Positions 1 through 5,805 are shown, counted from the first letter of the stretch. The stretch is DNA of 8,472 bases from an uncultured Clostridia bacterium (GCA_947626485.1 CANQSG010000085.1:1-8472), one strand, 5' to 3'. The notes: generated from the sequence alone by a model not told the origin. Made by a program: numbers and translations.

Positions 1-435
1 AAGGAAACGATCAATCAAATTGTCGAAGAACTTGCCAAAGACGAGAATGTCGCCGCGCTGTATGCGGAGTGGAACAGAATCAATCGGGAAAAGCTGTCGC
101 TCTACTATGACAAGAAAGAGCCGGATACGCCGCTGGAGGACAACCCCGTCTTCCGCAGTATCAAGAACGAAATCATTCGGGCGGCAGTCAGCGCTGGACA
201 AACCGAACTCAATCCAGCCTATACGCCACAGCAACACACGGGATTTATTTTCCGCGGAATTGTAAGAGCATTGTTGCAAGCCATCAGTGCCAGTTATATG
301 AAACAGGATAACAAGTTGAACGGGCAGGTCGATGGCAAACTGAAATCCAAAATCGAGCAGAAGAAAGCGGCGCACGGATTGAAAACGGACGGTTCGTCGC
401 CAGAACAGGGCGAGGACTATGACATGCACTTATGA
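1..435 (+). CDS. Relaxase, MobP3-like, C-terminal part (5' end outside window)
   Basis: An open frame enters from the left edge and stops with TGA at 433-435, giving 144 residues. The visible part is charged and helical, with a segment reading EWNRINREKLSLYYDKKEP followed by a FRSIKNEIIRAAV-type stretch. It then has a basic tail with KLKSKIEQKKAAHGLK. From memory, this resembles the C-terminal region of MobP3-family relaxases of clostridial ICEs, which lies downstream of the catalytic Tyr/His domain. The catalytic domain is not in the window, so the nicking motifs cannot be checked. In the family, the relaxase nicks oriT and pilots the strand during transfer. The integrases follow 82 bp downstream on the same strand, which fits a mobile-element context. 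The identification rests on recalled family resemblance and context. Confidence 0.6.
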   Translation, partial: KETINQIVEELAKDENVAALYAEWNRINREKLSLYYDKKEPDTPLEDNPVFRSIKNEIIRAAVSAGQTELNPAYTPQQHTGFIFRGIVRALLQAISASYMKQDNKLNGQVDGKLKSKIEQKKAAHGLKTDGSSPEQGEDYDMHL

Positions 436-440
436 ACGCT

Positions 441-470
441 TTGATAACTTTTTCATTCTCTCTGGATATT
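441..470 (+). promoter_or_regulatory. Weak candidate promoter for the integrase pair
   Basis: TTGATA at 441-446 and GATATT at 465-470 are separated by 18 bp, in the short gap between the relaxase stop and the first integrase. The -35 box matches consensus at 5 of 6 positions and the -10 box at 4 of 6. The integrases could equally be read from a promoter further upstream. Confidence 0.3.
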
Positions 471-503
471 CCGAAAAAGGTGTGGTATTGTGTGTTGCTG
501 AAC

Positions 504-510
504 AGGAGGT
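504..510 (+). promoter_or_regulatory. Ribosome binding site of first integrase
   Basis: AGGAGGT lies 7 nt before the ATG at 518. It decides the start against an in-frame ATG at 419, which has no such site and would overlap the relaxase gene. Confidence 0.85.
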
Positions 511-517
511 GACCAAT

Positions 518-1684
518 ATGGCAAAGCGCAGACCATCGGGCGAAGGCATGATCCGACAGCGGAAAAAAGGTCAGTGGGAGGGGCGCATCGTCGCCGGGCA
601 TAAAGAAAACGGCGATCCCATCTTCCGTTACGTGTACGCCGGAACGCAAAAGGAACTGCTCGGCAAACTCCATCATAAAATCGAGGAATTCCGCGACGCG
701 GAGCTGACCGAACAGAGCGGAATGAGCCTCGGCACATGGCTGGACAAGTGGCTTGCCGAATATGCGGCCGGTACCGTTCGGGAAAGCACGCTGCGCAGCT
801 ACCGTACCATCGCGGACAAGCATATCAAGCCGATACTCGGCGGCAAGCCCGTGGCGTTTATCACCGCGACCGATGTGCAGAAATTATACAGCAGGCTGAA
901 AAAGCAGGGGCGCGCTCAAAAGCACCCGAAATACGGTCACGAACTGGCGGATTCCACGGTGGGACGCATTCACTGTATGTTTCACGAAGCGATGGAGGCG
1001 GCGGTGAAGGAGCATCTGATCTCCGCCAATCCGACCAAGGGCGCGGCCGTACCGAAAGGTGTAAAAAAGGAGATGCGGGTGTTGGGCAGCGAACAACTTG
1101 CCGCCTTCATGGAACAGATCGACGCCGAGGAGCGGTGGCGGGACTTCTTCTATACCGAACTGACCACGGGACTGCGGCGCGGCGAGATCTGCGGGCTGAA
1201 ATGGTCGGACTTTGACGAGGAAAGCGGCAAACTGCATGTTAACCGCAGCGTCCATGTGCGAAACGGCGTCGTTACCGAGGGCGAAACAAAAACCGGAAAA
1301 GGCCGGCGGAGCTTCTATCTGCCGGTCAGCACGGCGAATATCCTACGCGAACGAAAGCGCACCGCGCAGACCGAATGGATCTTTCCCGACCCGCTGAAGC
1401 CAGAACTTCCGGTCTCGCCGAATCTCGCCTACCGCACCATGAAAGGACTGCTGCAAAGGGCAGGACTGCCCGATATCCGCTTTCACGACCTGCGGCACAC
1501 CTTCGCCACACACGCGCTGCAAAGCGGCGTGGACGCCAAAACACTGTCGGGGATTTTGGGACATACCAACGCCAGCTTCACGCTGGACACCTACACCCAT
1601 GTGACGACCGATATGCAGAAGAGAGCGTCCGACATCGTCGGGAATTTTATGAACGATATTTTCGGAGAGGAACTGAAACCATGA
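518..1684 (+). CDS. Tyrosine recombinase/integrase, apparently complete (388 aa)
   Basis: This is a site-specific tyrosine recombinase, expected to integrate and excise the element at the neighbouring tRNA-Pro. Residues 1-60 resemble an AP2-like arm-type DNA-binding domain (SGEGMIRQRKKGQWEGRIV). Residues about 65-170 form a SAM-like core-binding domain, and about 185-388 the catalytic domain. The expected active-site set is visible: R220 in TGLRRGE, K258 in the beta-hairpin, H323 and R326 in FHDLRHTFAT, H349 in ILGHT, and the nucleophile Y359 in TLDTYTH. The length is normal for Tn916/phage-type integrases. The start at 518 is chosen for its strong Shine-Dalgarno and because the second integrase begins with a matching N-terminus. 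The last 4 nt overlap the next gene (ATGA), so the two are probably translationally coupled. Confidence 0.93.
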   Translation: MAKRRPSGEGMIRQRKKGQWEGRIVAGHKENGDPIFRYVYAGTQKELLGKLHHKIEEFRDAELTEQSGMSLGTWLDKWLAEYAAGTVRESTLRSYRTIADKHIKPILGGKPVAFITATDVQKLYSRLKKQGRAQKHPKYGHELADSTVGRIHCMFHEAMEAAVKEHLISANPTKGAAVPKGVKKEMRVLGSEQLAAFMEQIDAEERWRDFFYTELTTGLRRGEICGLKWSDFDEESGKLHVNRSVHVRNGVVTEGETKTGKGRRSFYLPVSTANILRERKRTAQTEWIFPDPLKPELPVSPNLAYRTMKGLLQRAGLPDIRFHDLRHTFATHALQSGVDAKTLSGILGHTNASFTLDTYTHVTTDMQKRASDIVGNFMNDIFGEELKP

Positions 1685-3093
1685 GCAAAAAGAGAAAGTC
1701 CGGAGAAGGGACGCTGCGGCTGAGGAAGGATGGACGATGGGAGGGGCGCGTCGTCATCGGTTATCGTGACGACGGTCTTCCGATCACCAAAAGCGTGACC
1801 GCAAAAGAAAAGGAAGCCTGTCTGCAAAAGTTGGAGACGCTGAAAGAAACCTACGGCGCTCACTCCGCGGGCAGACTTGTGCCGGACATGCCGTTCGGAG
1901 ATTGGCTTTTGGTCTGGTACACCCGGTTCAAAAAGCCGTCCCTCCGTCCGACCACACAGGTCAATTACGAAAACCAGATCGAACGGCATATCCGTCCCGA
2001 CGTCGGTCGTATCCCGCTGAACAGGCTCACGCAGAACGATCTGCAACAATTCTACGCCCGGCAAAAGGCGGGCGGACGGCAGTTCCGAGCCGACCGATTC
2101 GGTACAGGACTGTCCGACCAGATGATACGCGCCTGCCACGCCCTGTGCCGGGCATCCCTCGAAAAGGCGTTGACCGAGGGACTGATCCGCGTGAACCCCG
2201 CCGTCGGCTGTAAACTTCCGCCCAAAAAGGCGCGGGAGATGCAGGTGCTCACCCGCGAGGAAATGCAGCGGTTCATCATTCAGGCCAAAGAGGACGGATG
2301 CTTCGAACTGTTCCTGCTTGAGCTTTGCACCGGGATGCGGCGCGGCGAGATAGCGGCGCTGCAATGGAACGATCTGGATCTGCAAACGGGCGAACTGCAC
2401 ATTTCCCGTCAGGCGACCACCGTGGACGGAAAAATACAAATCTACGCGCCAAAGACCAGATCCTCCATCCGCACCGTGCGCCTGCCTCCGGCGATCACAG
2501 CCGTCCTTGCCGCGCTGAAAGAACGAACCGACTCGCGGTGGATCTTCCCGTCGCCGGTCAAAGAGGATTCGCCGCGGCATCCCGCCGCCATACGCAAGCT
2601 GTTAGGCCGCACCTTGGAGCGTGCGGAATGCAAGCATATCCGTTTCCACGACCTGCGGCATACCTTCGCCACGACCGCATTGCAGAACGGTATGGACGTC
2701 AAGACGACTTGGAACATCTACACCCATATCACCGACGATATGCAGAAAAATGCGGCCGACAAGATCGAACGCGGTTTCGGGCGAAATGAGGGCGGCTTGA
2801 GCGAGGCAGAGCAAACACCCGCCAAGCCGGAAAAACAGCCGCAGAGGGCAAAATTCGAGCCGTACAAGGGCAAATACCGAAAGCCCGGCACCGGGTGCGT
2901 CAGCGAGATAAACGACCACCTATTCGAAGGCCGTTATTCGCCCACAAACGCCTATGGCAAGCGGATATCGAAAAACATCTACGCCAAGACGCGGGAGGAA
3001 TGCGAGGAAAAATTGGCCGAGCTGATCGCACAGACGAAGGCGGAGATCGCCGAGGAAAAAAAGCGGTTGAAAGCCGGAAAAGCCGCATCGTAG
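1681..3093 (+). CDS. Tyrosine recombinase/integrase with lost LGH box and extra C-terminal DNA-binding-like domain (470 aa)
   Basis: This is a paralogue of the preceding integrase, with an AP2-like N-terminus (residues 1-55), a core-binding domain (about 70-175) and a catalytic domain (about 185-365). R220, K258, H323, R326 and Y347 are present at positions matching the first integrase. However, residues K341-T342 run directly into TWNIYTH, so 12 residues found in the first protein, including its LGH catalytic His, are missing in frame. Residues about 391-457 form a tail containing HLFEGRYSP, GKRISKNIYAKTREECEEKL and a charged helix. This looks like a second AP2-like domain, and the first integrase lacks it. 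The ATG at 1681 follows GGAGAGG (1664-1670). A longer in-frame reading upstream overlaps the first integrase and is not credible. The protein may be catalytically impaired, but it could still bind att DNA or act as a regulator. Confidence 0.88.
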   Translation: MSKKRKSGEGTLRLRKDGRWEGRVVIGYRDDGLPITKSVTAKEKEACLQKLETLKETYGAHSAGRLVPDMPFGDWLLVWYTRFKKPSLRPTTQVNYENQIERHIRPDVGRIPLNRLTQNDLQQFYARQKAGGRQFRADRFGTGLSDQMIRACHALCRASLEKALTEGLIRVNPAVGCKLPPKKAREMQVLTREEMQRFIIQAKEDGCFELFLLELCTGMRRGEIAALQWNDLDLQTGELHISRQATTVDGKIQIYAPKTRSSIRTVRLPPAITAVLAALKERTDSRWIFPSPVKEDSPRHPAAIRKLLGRTLERAECKHIRFHDLRHTFATTALQNGMDVKTTWNIYTHITDDMQKNAADKIERGFGRNEGGLSEAEQTPAKPEKQPQRAKFEPYKGKYRKPGTGCVSEINDHLFEGRYSPTNAYGKRISKNIYAKTREECEEKLAELIAQTKAEIAEEKKRLKAGKAAS

Positions 3094-3134
3094 GTCGTCA
3101 AAATCTGCGCCGCCGTAAACAAAGAAATAGACAG

Positions 3135-3168
3135 AAAAAGCGCCTCCGGAACGGTCGTCCCGGAGGCG
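3135..3168 (-). terminator. Rho-independent terminator of tRNA-Pro
   Basis: A perfect 9-bp GC-rich stem (3141-3149 with 3160-3168) has a 10-nt loop. Read on the - strand it is followed by CTTTTTCTGT. It starts 2 nt after the encoded CCA of the tRNA and has no T tract on the + strand, so it serves the tRNA rather than the convergent integrase gene. Confidence 0.85.
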
Positions 3169-3169
3169 T

Positions 3170-3245
3170 TGGTCGGAGTGGGGAGGCTCGAACTCCCGGC
3201 CTGATGCTCCCAAAGCACCCGCGCTACCAACTGCGCTACACCCCG
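3170..3245 (-). tRNA. tRNA-Pro (anticodon TGG), CCA encoded
   Basis: The 76-nt gene folds into a full cloverleaf. The 7-bp acceptor stem is CGGGGTG with CACTCCG, including one G-U pair. The D arm is GCGCAGTTGGTAGCGC, the anticodon stem GGTGC/GCATC has the loop TTTGGGA, and the T arm is GGGAG-TTCGAGC-CTCCC. The anticodon TGG lies at 3212-3210. Discriminator A and CCA are encoded. It decodes proline codons CCN, mainly CCA and CCG. Its 3' end faces the integrase genes, the classical orientation of a tRNA used as an integration site. The sequence directly upstream has only a poor promoter (an AATAAT-like -10 without a -35). A strong promoter lies about 240 bp upstream, beyond a truncated copy of the same gene. 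Confidence 0.97.
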
Positions 3246-3250
3246 ATTTT
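3206..3250. repeat. 45-bp direct repeat, copy 1 (inside intact tRNA-Pro); candidate att core
   Basis: This segment covers tRNA nucleotides 1-40 plus 5 nt of leader. It is repeated perfectly at 3405-3449 in the same orientation. Identity stops in the 3' strand of the anticodon stem, just past the anticodon loop. Confidence 0.9.
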
Positions 3251-3404
3251 ATGAAATTATTCTGCCGGCAAATCCGCGACTGTGGGAATTCATGTGGTCA
3301 TTCGCCGTTTTTTCCGTTTTTCAAGCGATCCGCACAGCCGAAAAGTCGCCGTGTGTCAGGCTTTTTTGGAATGACGCCGGAATATCATGAGCACACGGTG
3401 TCAC
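3251..3404. other. Non-coding spacer between the two tRNA-Pro repeats
   Basis: The 154 bp hold no credible gene, since an open frame here runs across the tRNA copies and has no ribosome binding site. There is an inverted pair CCGTGTG/CACACGG (about 3348-3354 and 3392-3398) and several short T tracts. No - strand terminator is visible, so transcription entering from the right could pass through to the intact tRNA. If the flanking repeats are att cores, this would be element-derived DNA and the inverted pair could be arm-type binding sites, but that is speculation. Confidence 0.5.
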
Positions 3405-3444
3405 GCTCCCAAAGCACCCGCGCTACCAACTGCGCTACACCCCG
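3405..3444 (-). pseudogene. Truncated tRNA-Pro copy (5' half only)
   Basis: Nucleotides 1-40 of tRNA-Pro(TGG) are identical to the intact copy: 5' acceptor strand, D arm, 5' anticodon strand and full anticodon loop. After that the sequence diverges, so the T arm, variable loop and 3' acceptor strand are missing and no functional tRNA can form. It sits directly downstream of a strong promoter (TTGTAA-18-TATAAT), which suggests this is the original chromosomal 5' half left behind by an integration or rearrangement. Confidence 0.88.
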
Positions 3445-3449
3445 ATTTT
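3405..3449. repeat. 45-bp direct repeat, copy 2; candidate att core
   Basis: Perfect copy of 3206-3250, offset by 199 bp in the same orientation. Its outer flank (3450 onward) carries the promoter expected for a chromosomal tRNA gene. Confidence 0.9.
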
Positions 3450-3483
3450 TGATTTTTTCGACTTGTATTTTGCCTGCGATGGT

Positions 3484-3513
3484 ATTATACCATATTGCCC
3501 GGGCGTTTTACAA
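3484..3513 (-). promoter_or_regulatory. Sigma-A promoter for tRNA-Pro locus
   Basis: On the - strand, TTGTAA (3513-3508), an 18-bp spacer and a perfect TATAAT (3489-3484) lie about 40 nt before the 5' end of the truncated tRNA copy. The predicted start is near 3477. The -10 box sits inside the palindrome GGTATTATACC, and the spacer contains GCCCGGGC. It is the only strong promoter seen upstream of either tRNA copy. Confidence 0.75.
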
Positions 3514-3545
3514 GTCCCGGGATGAAATTCTTCTGAAATTAAGAA

Positions 3546-3581
3546 AGGCGGGTGCGCGTTTGGGGCTTGCCCGCCTTTTTT
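3546..3581. terminator. Rho-independent terminator, probably bidirectional
   Basis: The stem AGGCGGG (3546-3552) pairs with CCCGCCT (3570-3576). On the + strand a run of T follows. On the - strand the hairpin is followed by TTTCTTAATTT. It lies just beyond the stop of the - strand XRE regulator gene, so its likely main job is ending that transcript and insulating the tRNA promoter. Confidence 0.75.
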
Positions 3582-3606
3582 CGGGGCTTCCCTCCCCTTT
3601 TTTATG

Positions 3607-4782
3607 TCATTCAGCTGCCGTGTCCGCGCGGCAGCGTGCGACCCAGCTTGCCCAGCGGGGGTCGGCTTGGATTTCCCAGGCGGTTTGCGCGTCGCACGGG
3701 CTGTGCCAGAACGGCCAGTCGTCTGGCAGGGTTTGGGCGATGCCGTCGCAGACGTCGGTCGGATAGGTCACGTGCGAAACGAGCGGCGCGGTGTAGGCGT
3801 GCTCCTGCCCGTCGCAGCAGCGTTCGAGCGCCCGTGCGTGCCGAAGCGCTTCGTCGAGCGCGTCGAAGGCCGCGTCGCACCGTCCGGCTTCCCATTCGAG
3901 CCGCGAAAGATACAGGTGCAGCTTGATGAGCGTGCCGTGATATGCGCCGAAGTTGCCGTCGTCGCACAGCAGCGACCAAAGCGCGAGCACGCCCCGCACC
4001 TTTTGCGCCGCCAAATCTGCCGGAAAACGGTTTTTGTCGGCAAGCAAGGCGTACACGACCTGTTCGGAAAGCGTGTCCGCAAGCCGCAGCAGCAGCGCGC
4101 CGATCTTTTGCGCGGCAGCCTTGCCGTCCGCCGCGTGCGCAGATAAAACTTCCCGGCTCTGCCTTAGCGGCGGCATGCGGTTCGCCCATGCGATCGCCTT
4201 TTCAGGTTCTCCGATGTTGCGGTAGAGCAGCGCGAGGATCGCGGCGGCGCCGCTGCCGATCTCGCAGTCGTGCGCCGACGCCGCCAGCGTTTCGCAGAGC
4301 CGGATCGCCTCGTCCCAGTAGGGATTCCGGCGGTGTTCGTCGCAGGCGCGGCACAGGTAACCGTCCTCGTCATAATACGTCCGCTCGTGATACCTTCGCC
4401 AACCCGCTTCGGCGAGCGTATCGGCGAGGGCAAAGCGCAGGCGCTCATTCTGCGGAAATTCGGCGACGCCGTCCCGCAAAATCGCCAGACATTCGTCCAC
4501 CCAGCCGTCGTCGCTTCTGCCGCGGATATGAAACGCGTCGACTTTCCGCAGGATCGCCTCGATCTTTTCGGCGCGGTCGTTTCCGTAACCGAACAGCTCG
4601 TCGGTCGACACGTCGAAGCAATTCGCGATCGCCGGGATCAGCTCTAAATCGGGATAGCATCCGCCGGCCTCCCAGCGCGAAACCGCCTGCGCGGTGACGC
4701 CGAGCGCGCGCGCCAGATCGTCCTGCCGCCAGCCGTGCGCTAGGCGCAGCTCCCGAATTTTTTCGCCGATTGTAAATTTCAT
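3607..4782 (-). CDS. XRE-family transcriptional regulator with long helical (TPR-like) C-terminal domain (391 aa)
   Basis: Residues about 5-60 form an XRE/Cro-type helix-turn-helix (IGEKIRELRLAHGWRQDDLA, then GVTAQAVSRWEAG, then a DLELIPAIANCFDVSTDELFG tail). This is the standard SinR/Cro-like module that binds palindromic operators. The remaining roughly 310 residues are Ala/Leu/Trp-rich and helical, with repeated A/L spacing and EKAIAWANRM-type segments. This suggests TPR-like repeats, as in many Firmicutes regulators with sensor tails. No enzyme motif is seen. The ATG at 4782 is preferred over a GTG at 4791 because GAGGTG lies 6 nt before it. The gene is divergent from the ymdB operon, with its own sigma-A promoter. 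Autoregulation through the intergenic palindromes is plausible. Target genes and ligand are unknown. Confidence 0.85.
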   Translation of the reverse strand: MKFTIGEKIRELRLAHGWRQDDLARALGVTAQAVSRWEAGGCYPDLELIPAIANCFDVSTDELFGYGNDRAEKIEAILRKVDAFHIRGRSDDGWVDECLAILRDGVAEFPQNERLRFALADTLAEAGWRRYHERTYYDEDGYLCRACDEHRRNPYWDEAIRLCETLAASAHDCEIGSGAAAILALLYRNIGEPEKAIAWANRMPPLRQSREVLSAHAADGKAAAQKIGALLLRLADTLSEQVVYALLADKNRFPADLAAQKVRGVLALWSLLCDDGNFGAYHGTLIKLHLYLSRLEWEAGRCDAAFDALDEALRHARALERCCDGQEHAYTAPLVSHVTYPTDVCDGIAQTLPDDWPFWHSPCDAQTAWEIQADPRWASWVARCRADTAAE

Positions 4783-4788
4783 GATAGA

Positions 4789-4794
4789 CACCTC
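4789..4794 (-). promoter_or_regulatory. Ribosome binding site of XRE regulator
   Basis: GAGGTG on the - strand lies 6 nt before the ATG at 4782. It contains the alternative GTG start, which argues against that codon being used. Confidence 0.7.
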
Positions 4795-4808
4795 ACGTTT
4801 TGATTTTC

Positions 4809-4816
4809 CACCGGTG
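4809..4816. promoter_or_regulatory. Candidate operator palindrome at regulator start site
   Basis: The perfect 8-bp palindrome CACCGGTG lies at the predicted transcription start of the XRE gene, 8 bp downstream of its -10 box. A regulator bound here could repress its own promoter. Confidence 0.35.
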
Positions 4817-4823
4817 TGCCTTC

Positions 4824-4852
4824 ATTATACAAGCCAGCCCTGCACGAATCAA
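4824..4852 (-). promoter_or_regulatory. Sigma-A promoter of XRE regulator
   Basis: On the - strand, TTGATT (4852-4847), a 17-bp spacer and a perfect TATAAT (4829-4824) lead to a predicted start near 4817, about 35 nt before the ATG. Confidence 0.8.
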
Positions 4853-4875
4853 TGCCGGATTTGTTGTCTTTCATT

Positions 4876-4888
4876 CAACCGGCGGTTG
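4876..4888. promoter_or_regulatory. Candidate operator palindrome between divergent promoters
   Basis: The perfect inverted repeat CAACCG-G-CGGTTG sits between the two -35 boxes, 24 bp from that of the XRE gene and 40 bp from that of ymdB. It shares an ACCGG core with the palindrome at 4809-4816. It could be a shared operator of the XRE protein. Confidence 0.4.
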
Positions 4889-4927
4889 ACCGCGCTCGCG
4901 CTTTGCCGATCTTTTCAAATGTTCTGG

Positions 4928-4956
4928 TTGAAAAATGCAGCGGGTTGTTGTATACT
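4928..4956 (+). promoter_or_regulatory. Sigma-A promoter of the ymdB operon
   Basis: TTGAAA at 4928-4933, a 17-bp spacer and TATACT at 4951-4956 match consensus at 5 of 6 positions in each box. Transcription should start near 4963, which leaves a leader of about 30 nt before the TTG start of ymdB. It also rules against the ATG at 4966, which would sit at the very 5' end. Confidence 0.85.
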
Positions 4957-4979
4957 TAGAGTGGAATGTTGGAAGGATT

Positions 4980-4984
4980 AGGAG
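4980..4984 (+). promoter_or_regulatory. Ribosome binding site of ymdB
   Basis: AGGAG lies 8 nt before the TTG at 4993 and inside the longer alternative reading from 4966, so it supports the TTG start. Confidence 0.7.
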
Positions 4985-4992
4985 TGCTTTGT

Positions 4993-5802
4993 TTGCGGAT
5001 CCTTTGTGTGGGCGACGTCTGCGGTGCGGTCGGGTGCCGTGCGCTTCAGAAGCTGCTGCCCGCGCTCAAGCGGCGCGAAGGCGTGGATTTTACCGTCGTC
5101 AACGGCGAAAATGCCGCCGAGGGCAACGGGCTGCTGCCGAAAAGCGCCGAGGCGATCTTCGCGGCGGGCGCCGACGTCATCACCGGCGGGAATCACACGC
5201 TGCGGCGGCGGGAAATTTACACGCTGCTCGACGAAAATCCCCGGCTGCTGCGTCCCGATAACATTGAAACCGACTGCGGGCACGGGTACGTCTGCGTCGA
5301 CTGCGGGTACACCTCGGTCGCCGTCGTCAACCTCTCCGGGCAGGTCTATCTGCCCGACCTGCACGCCTCCAACCCCTTTTTGGCCGCCGACGCCGCGCTC
5401 GAGCGGGCAAAGAAGGACGGCGCACGCATTGTCCTTTTGGATTTTCACGCCGAAGCGACCTCCGAAAAGCGGGCGCTTGGCTTCGATCTCGACGGCCGCG
5501 CCACGGCGGTTTTCGGCACCCACACCCACGTGCAGACCTCCGACGCGCAGGTGCTGCCCGGCGGCACCGGCTACTGCACCGACCTCGGCATGACGGGCAC
5601 GGTACAGTCCGTTCTCGGTGTGCGCGCCGACCTTGTGATCGACCGTATGAAGCGCGGCGCGCAGAACCGATTTGCCCTTGCCGCCGGGGAATGCGCCCTC
5701 GAAGGCTGTTTATTTGAATGCGACGCGAAAACCGGGCGCTGCCTTTCCGCCCGGACGATCCGCGTTTCGGAATCCGAAGGAATCGGACATCGTAAGGAGT
5801 AA
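4993..5802 (+). CDS. ymdB: YmdB-family metallophosphoesterase (2',3'-cyclic-nucleotide 2'-phosphodiesterase family), 269 aa
   Basis: This is a cytoplasmic dinuclear-metal phosphoesterase of the YmdB family. In Bacillus subtilis, YmdB hydrolyses cyclic nucleotides and affects biofilm and sporulation decisions. The protein opens RILCVGDVCG, and the expected ligands are visible: D8, E39 and N40 in VVNGENAAEG, N67 and catalytic H68 in TGGNHT, H152 in DFHAEATSEK, and H177/H179 in GTHTHVQT. A TDLGMTG motif also matches the family. With the TTG start at 4993 the first ligands fall at the same positions as in the B. subtilis protein (264 aa, from memory). This, AGGAG at 4980 and the promoter position support TTG over the ATG at 4966. 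It is the first gene of an apparent operon, and its last codons contain the ribosome binding site of the next gene. Confidence 0.92.
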   Translation: MRILCVGDVCGAVGCRALQKLLPALKRREGVDFTVVNGENAAEGNGLLPKSAEAIFAAGADVITGGNHTLRRREIYTLLDENPRLLRPDNIETDCGHGYVCVDCGYTSVAVVNLSGQVYLPDLHASNPFLAADAALERAKKDGARIVLLDFHAEATSEKRALGFDLDGRATAVFGTHTHVQTSDAQVLPGGTGYCTDLGMTGTVQSVLGVRADLVIDRMKRGAQNRFALAAGECALEGCLFECDAKTGRCLSARTIRVSESEGIGHRKE

Positions 5803-5805
5803 CGA

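Larger units (their letters stand above)
1..3169 (+). mobile_element. Right end of an integrated conjugative/mobilizable element (partial)
   Basis: The region holds a relaxase C-terminus followed by two tyrosine integrases on the same strand, and it ends at the 3' side of a tRNA-Pro gene. Relaxase plus integrase next to a tRNA is the usual arrangement at the recombination end of integrative conjugative or mobilizable elements. The left end and any conjugation genes lie outside the window, so the element's size, type and mobility cannot be judged. The exact right boundary is uncertain. It may be in or at the 3' end of the tRNA-Pro, or at the truncated tRNA copy further right (3405-3449). The second integrase appears damaged, but the first looks intact. 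Confidence 0.65.

Noticed and set aside
419..517. Longer start (ATG 419) for the first integrase
   Set aside because: It has no ribosome binding site and overlaps the relaxase end. The ATG at 518 has AGGAGGT 7 nt upstream and gives an N-terminus like that of the second integrase.
1375..1680. Extended N-terminus of the second integrase
   Set aside because: It is simply open frame inside the first integrase gene. The family N-terminus starts at 1681.
3405..3444. Second functional tRNA-Pro
   Set aside because: Only the first 40 nt are present. The 3' anticodon strand, T arm and 3' acceptor strand are missing.
3206..3449. CRISPR-like repeat pair
   Set aside because: Only two copies, which are tRNA sequence and separated by 154 bp.
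3582..3603. Second terminator hairpin (GGGG/CCCC before a T run)
   Set aside because: Only about 4 bp of stem with a short loop. The neighbouring hairpin at 3546-3576 explains termination better.
3251..3766. Open frame crossing the tRNA-Pro repeat and promoter
   Set aside because: It overlaps the truncated tRNA, the promoter, a terminator and the regulator's 3' end, and has no ribosome binding site or family resemblance.
3604..4697. Several + strand open frames opposite the XRE regulator
   Set aside because: Arg/Ala/Pro-rich shadow translations without ribosome binding sites. The - strand gene has a promoter, a Shine-Dalgarno and a recognisable helix-turn-helix.
4966..4992. ATG 4966 as start of ymdB
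   Set aside because: It lies about 3 nt after the predicted transcription start, lacks a good Shine-Dalgarno, and shifts the conserved metal ligands away from their usual positions.
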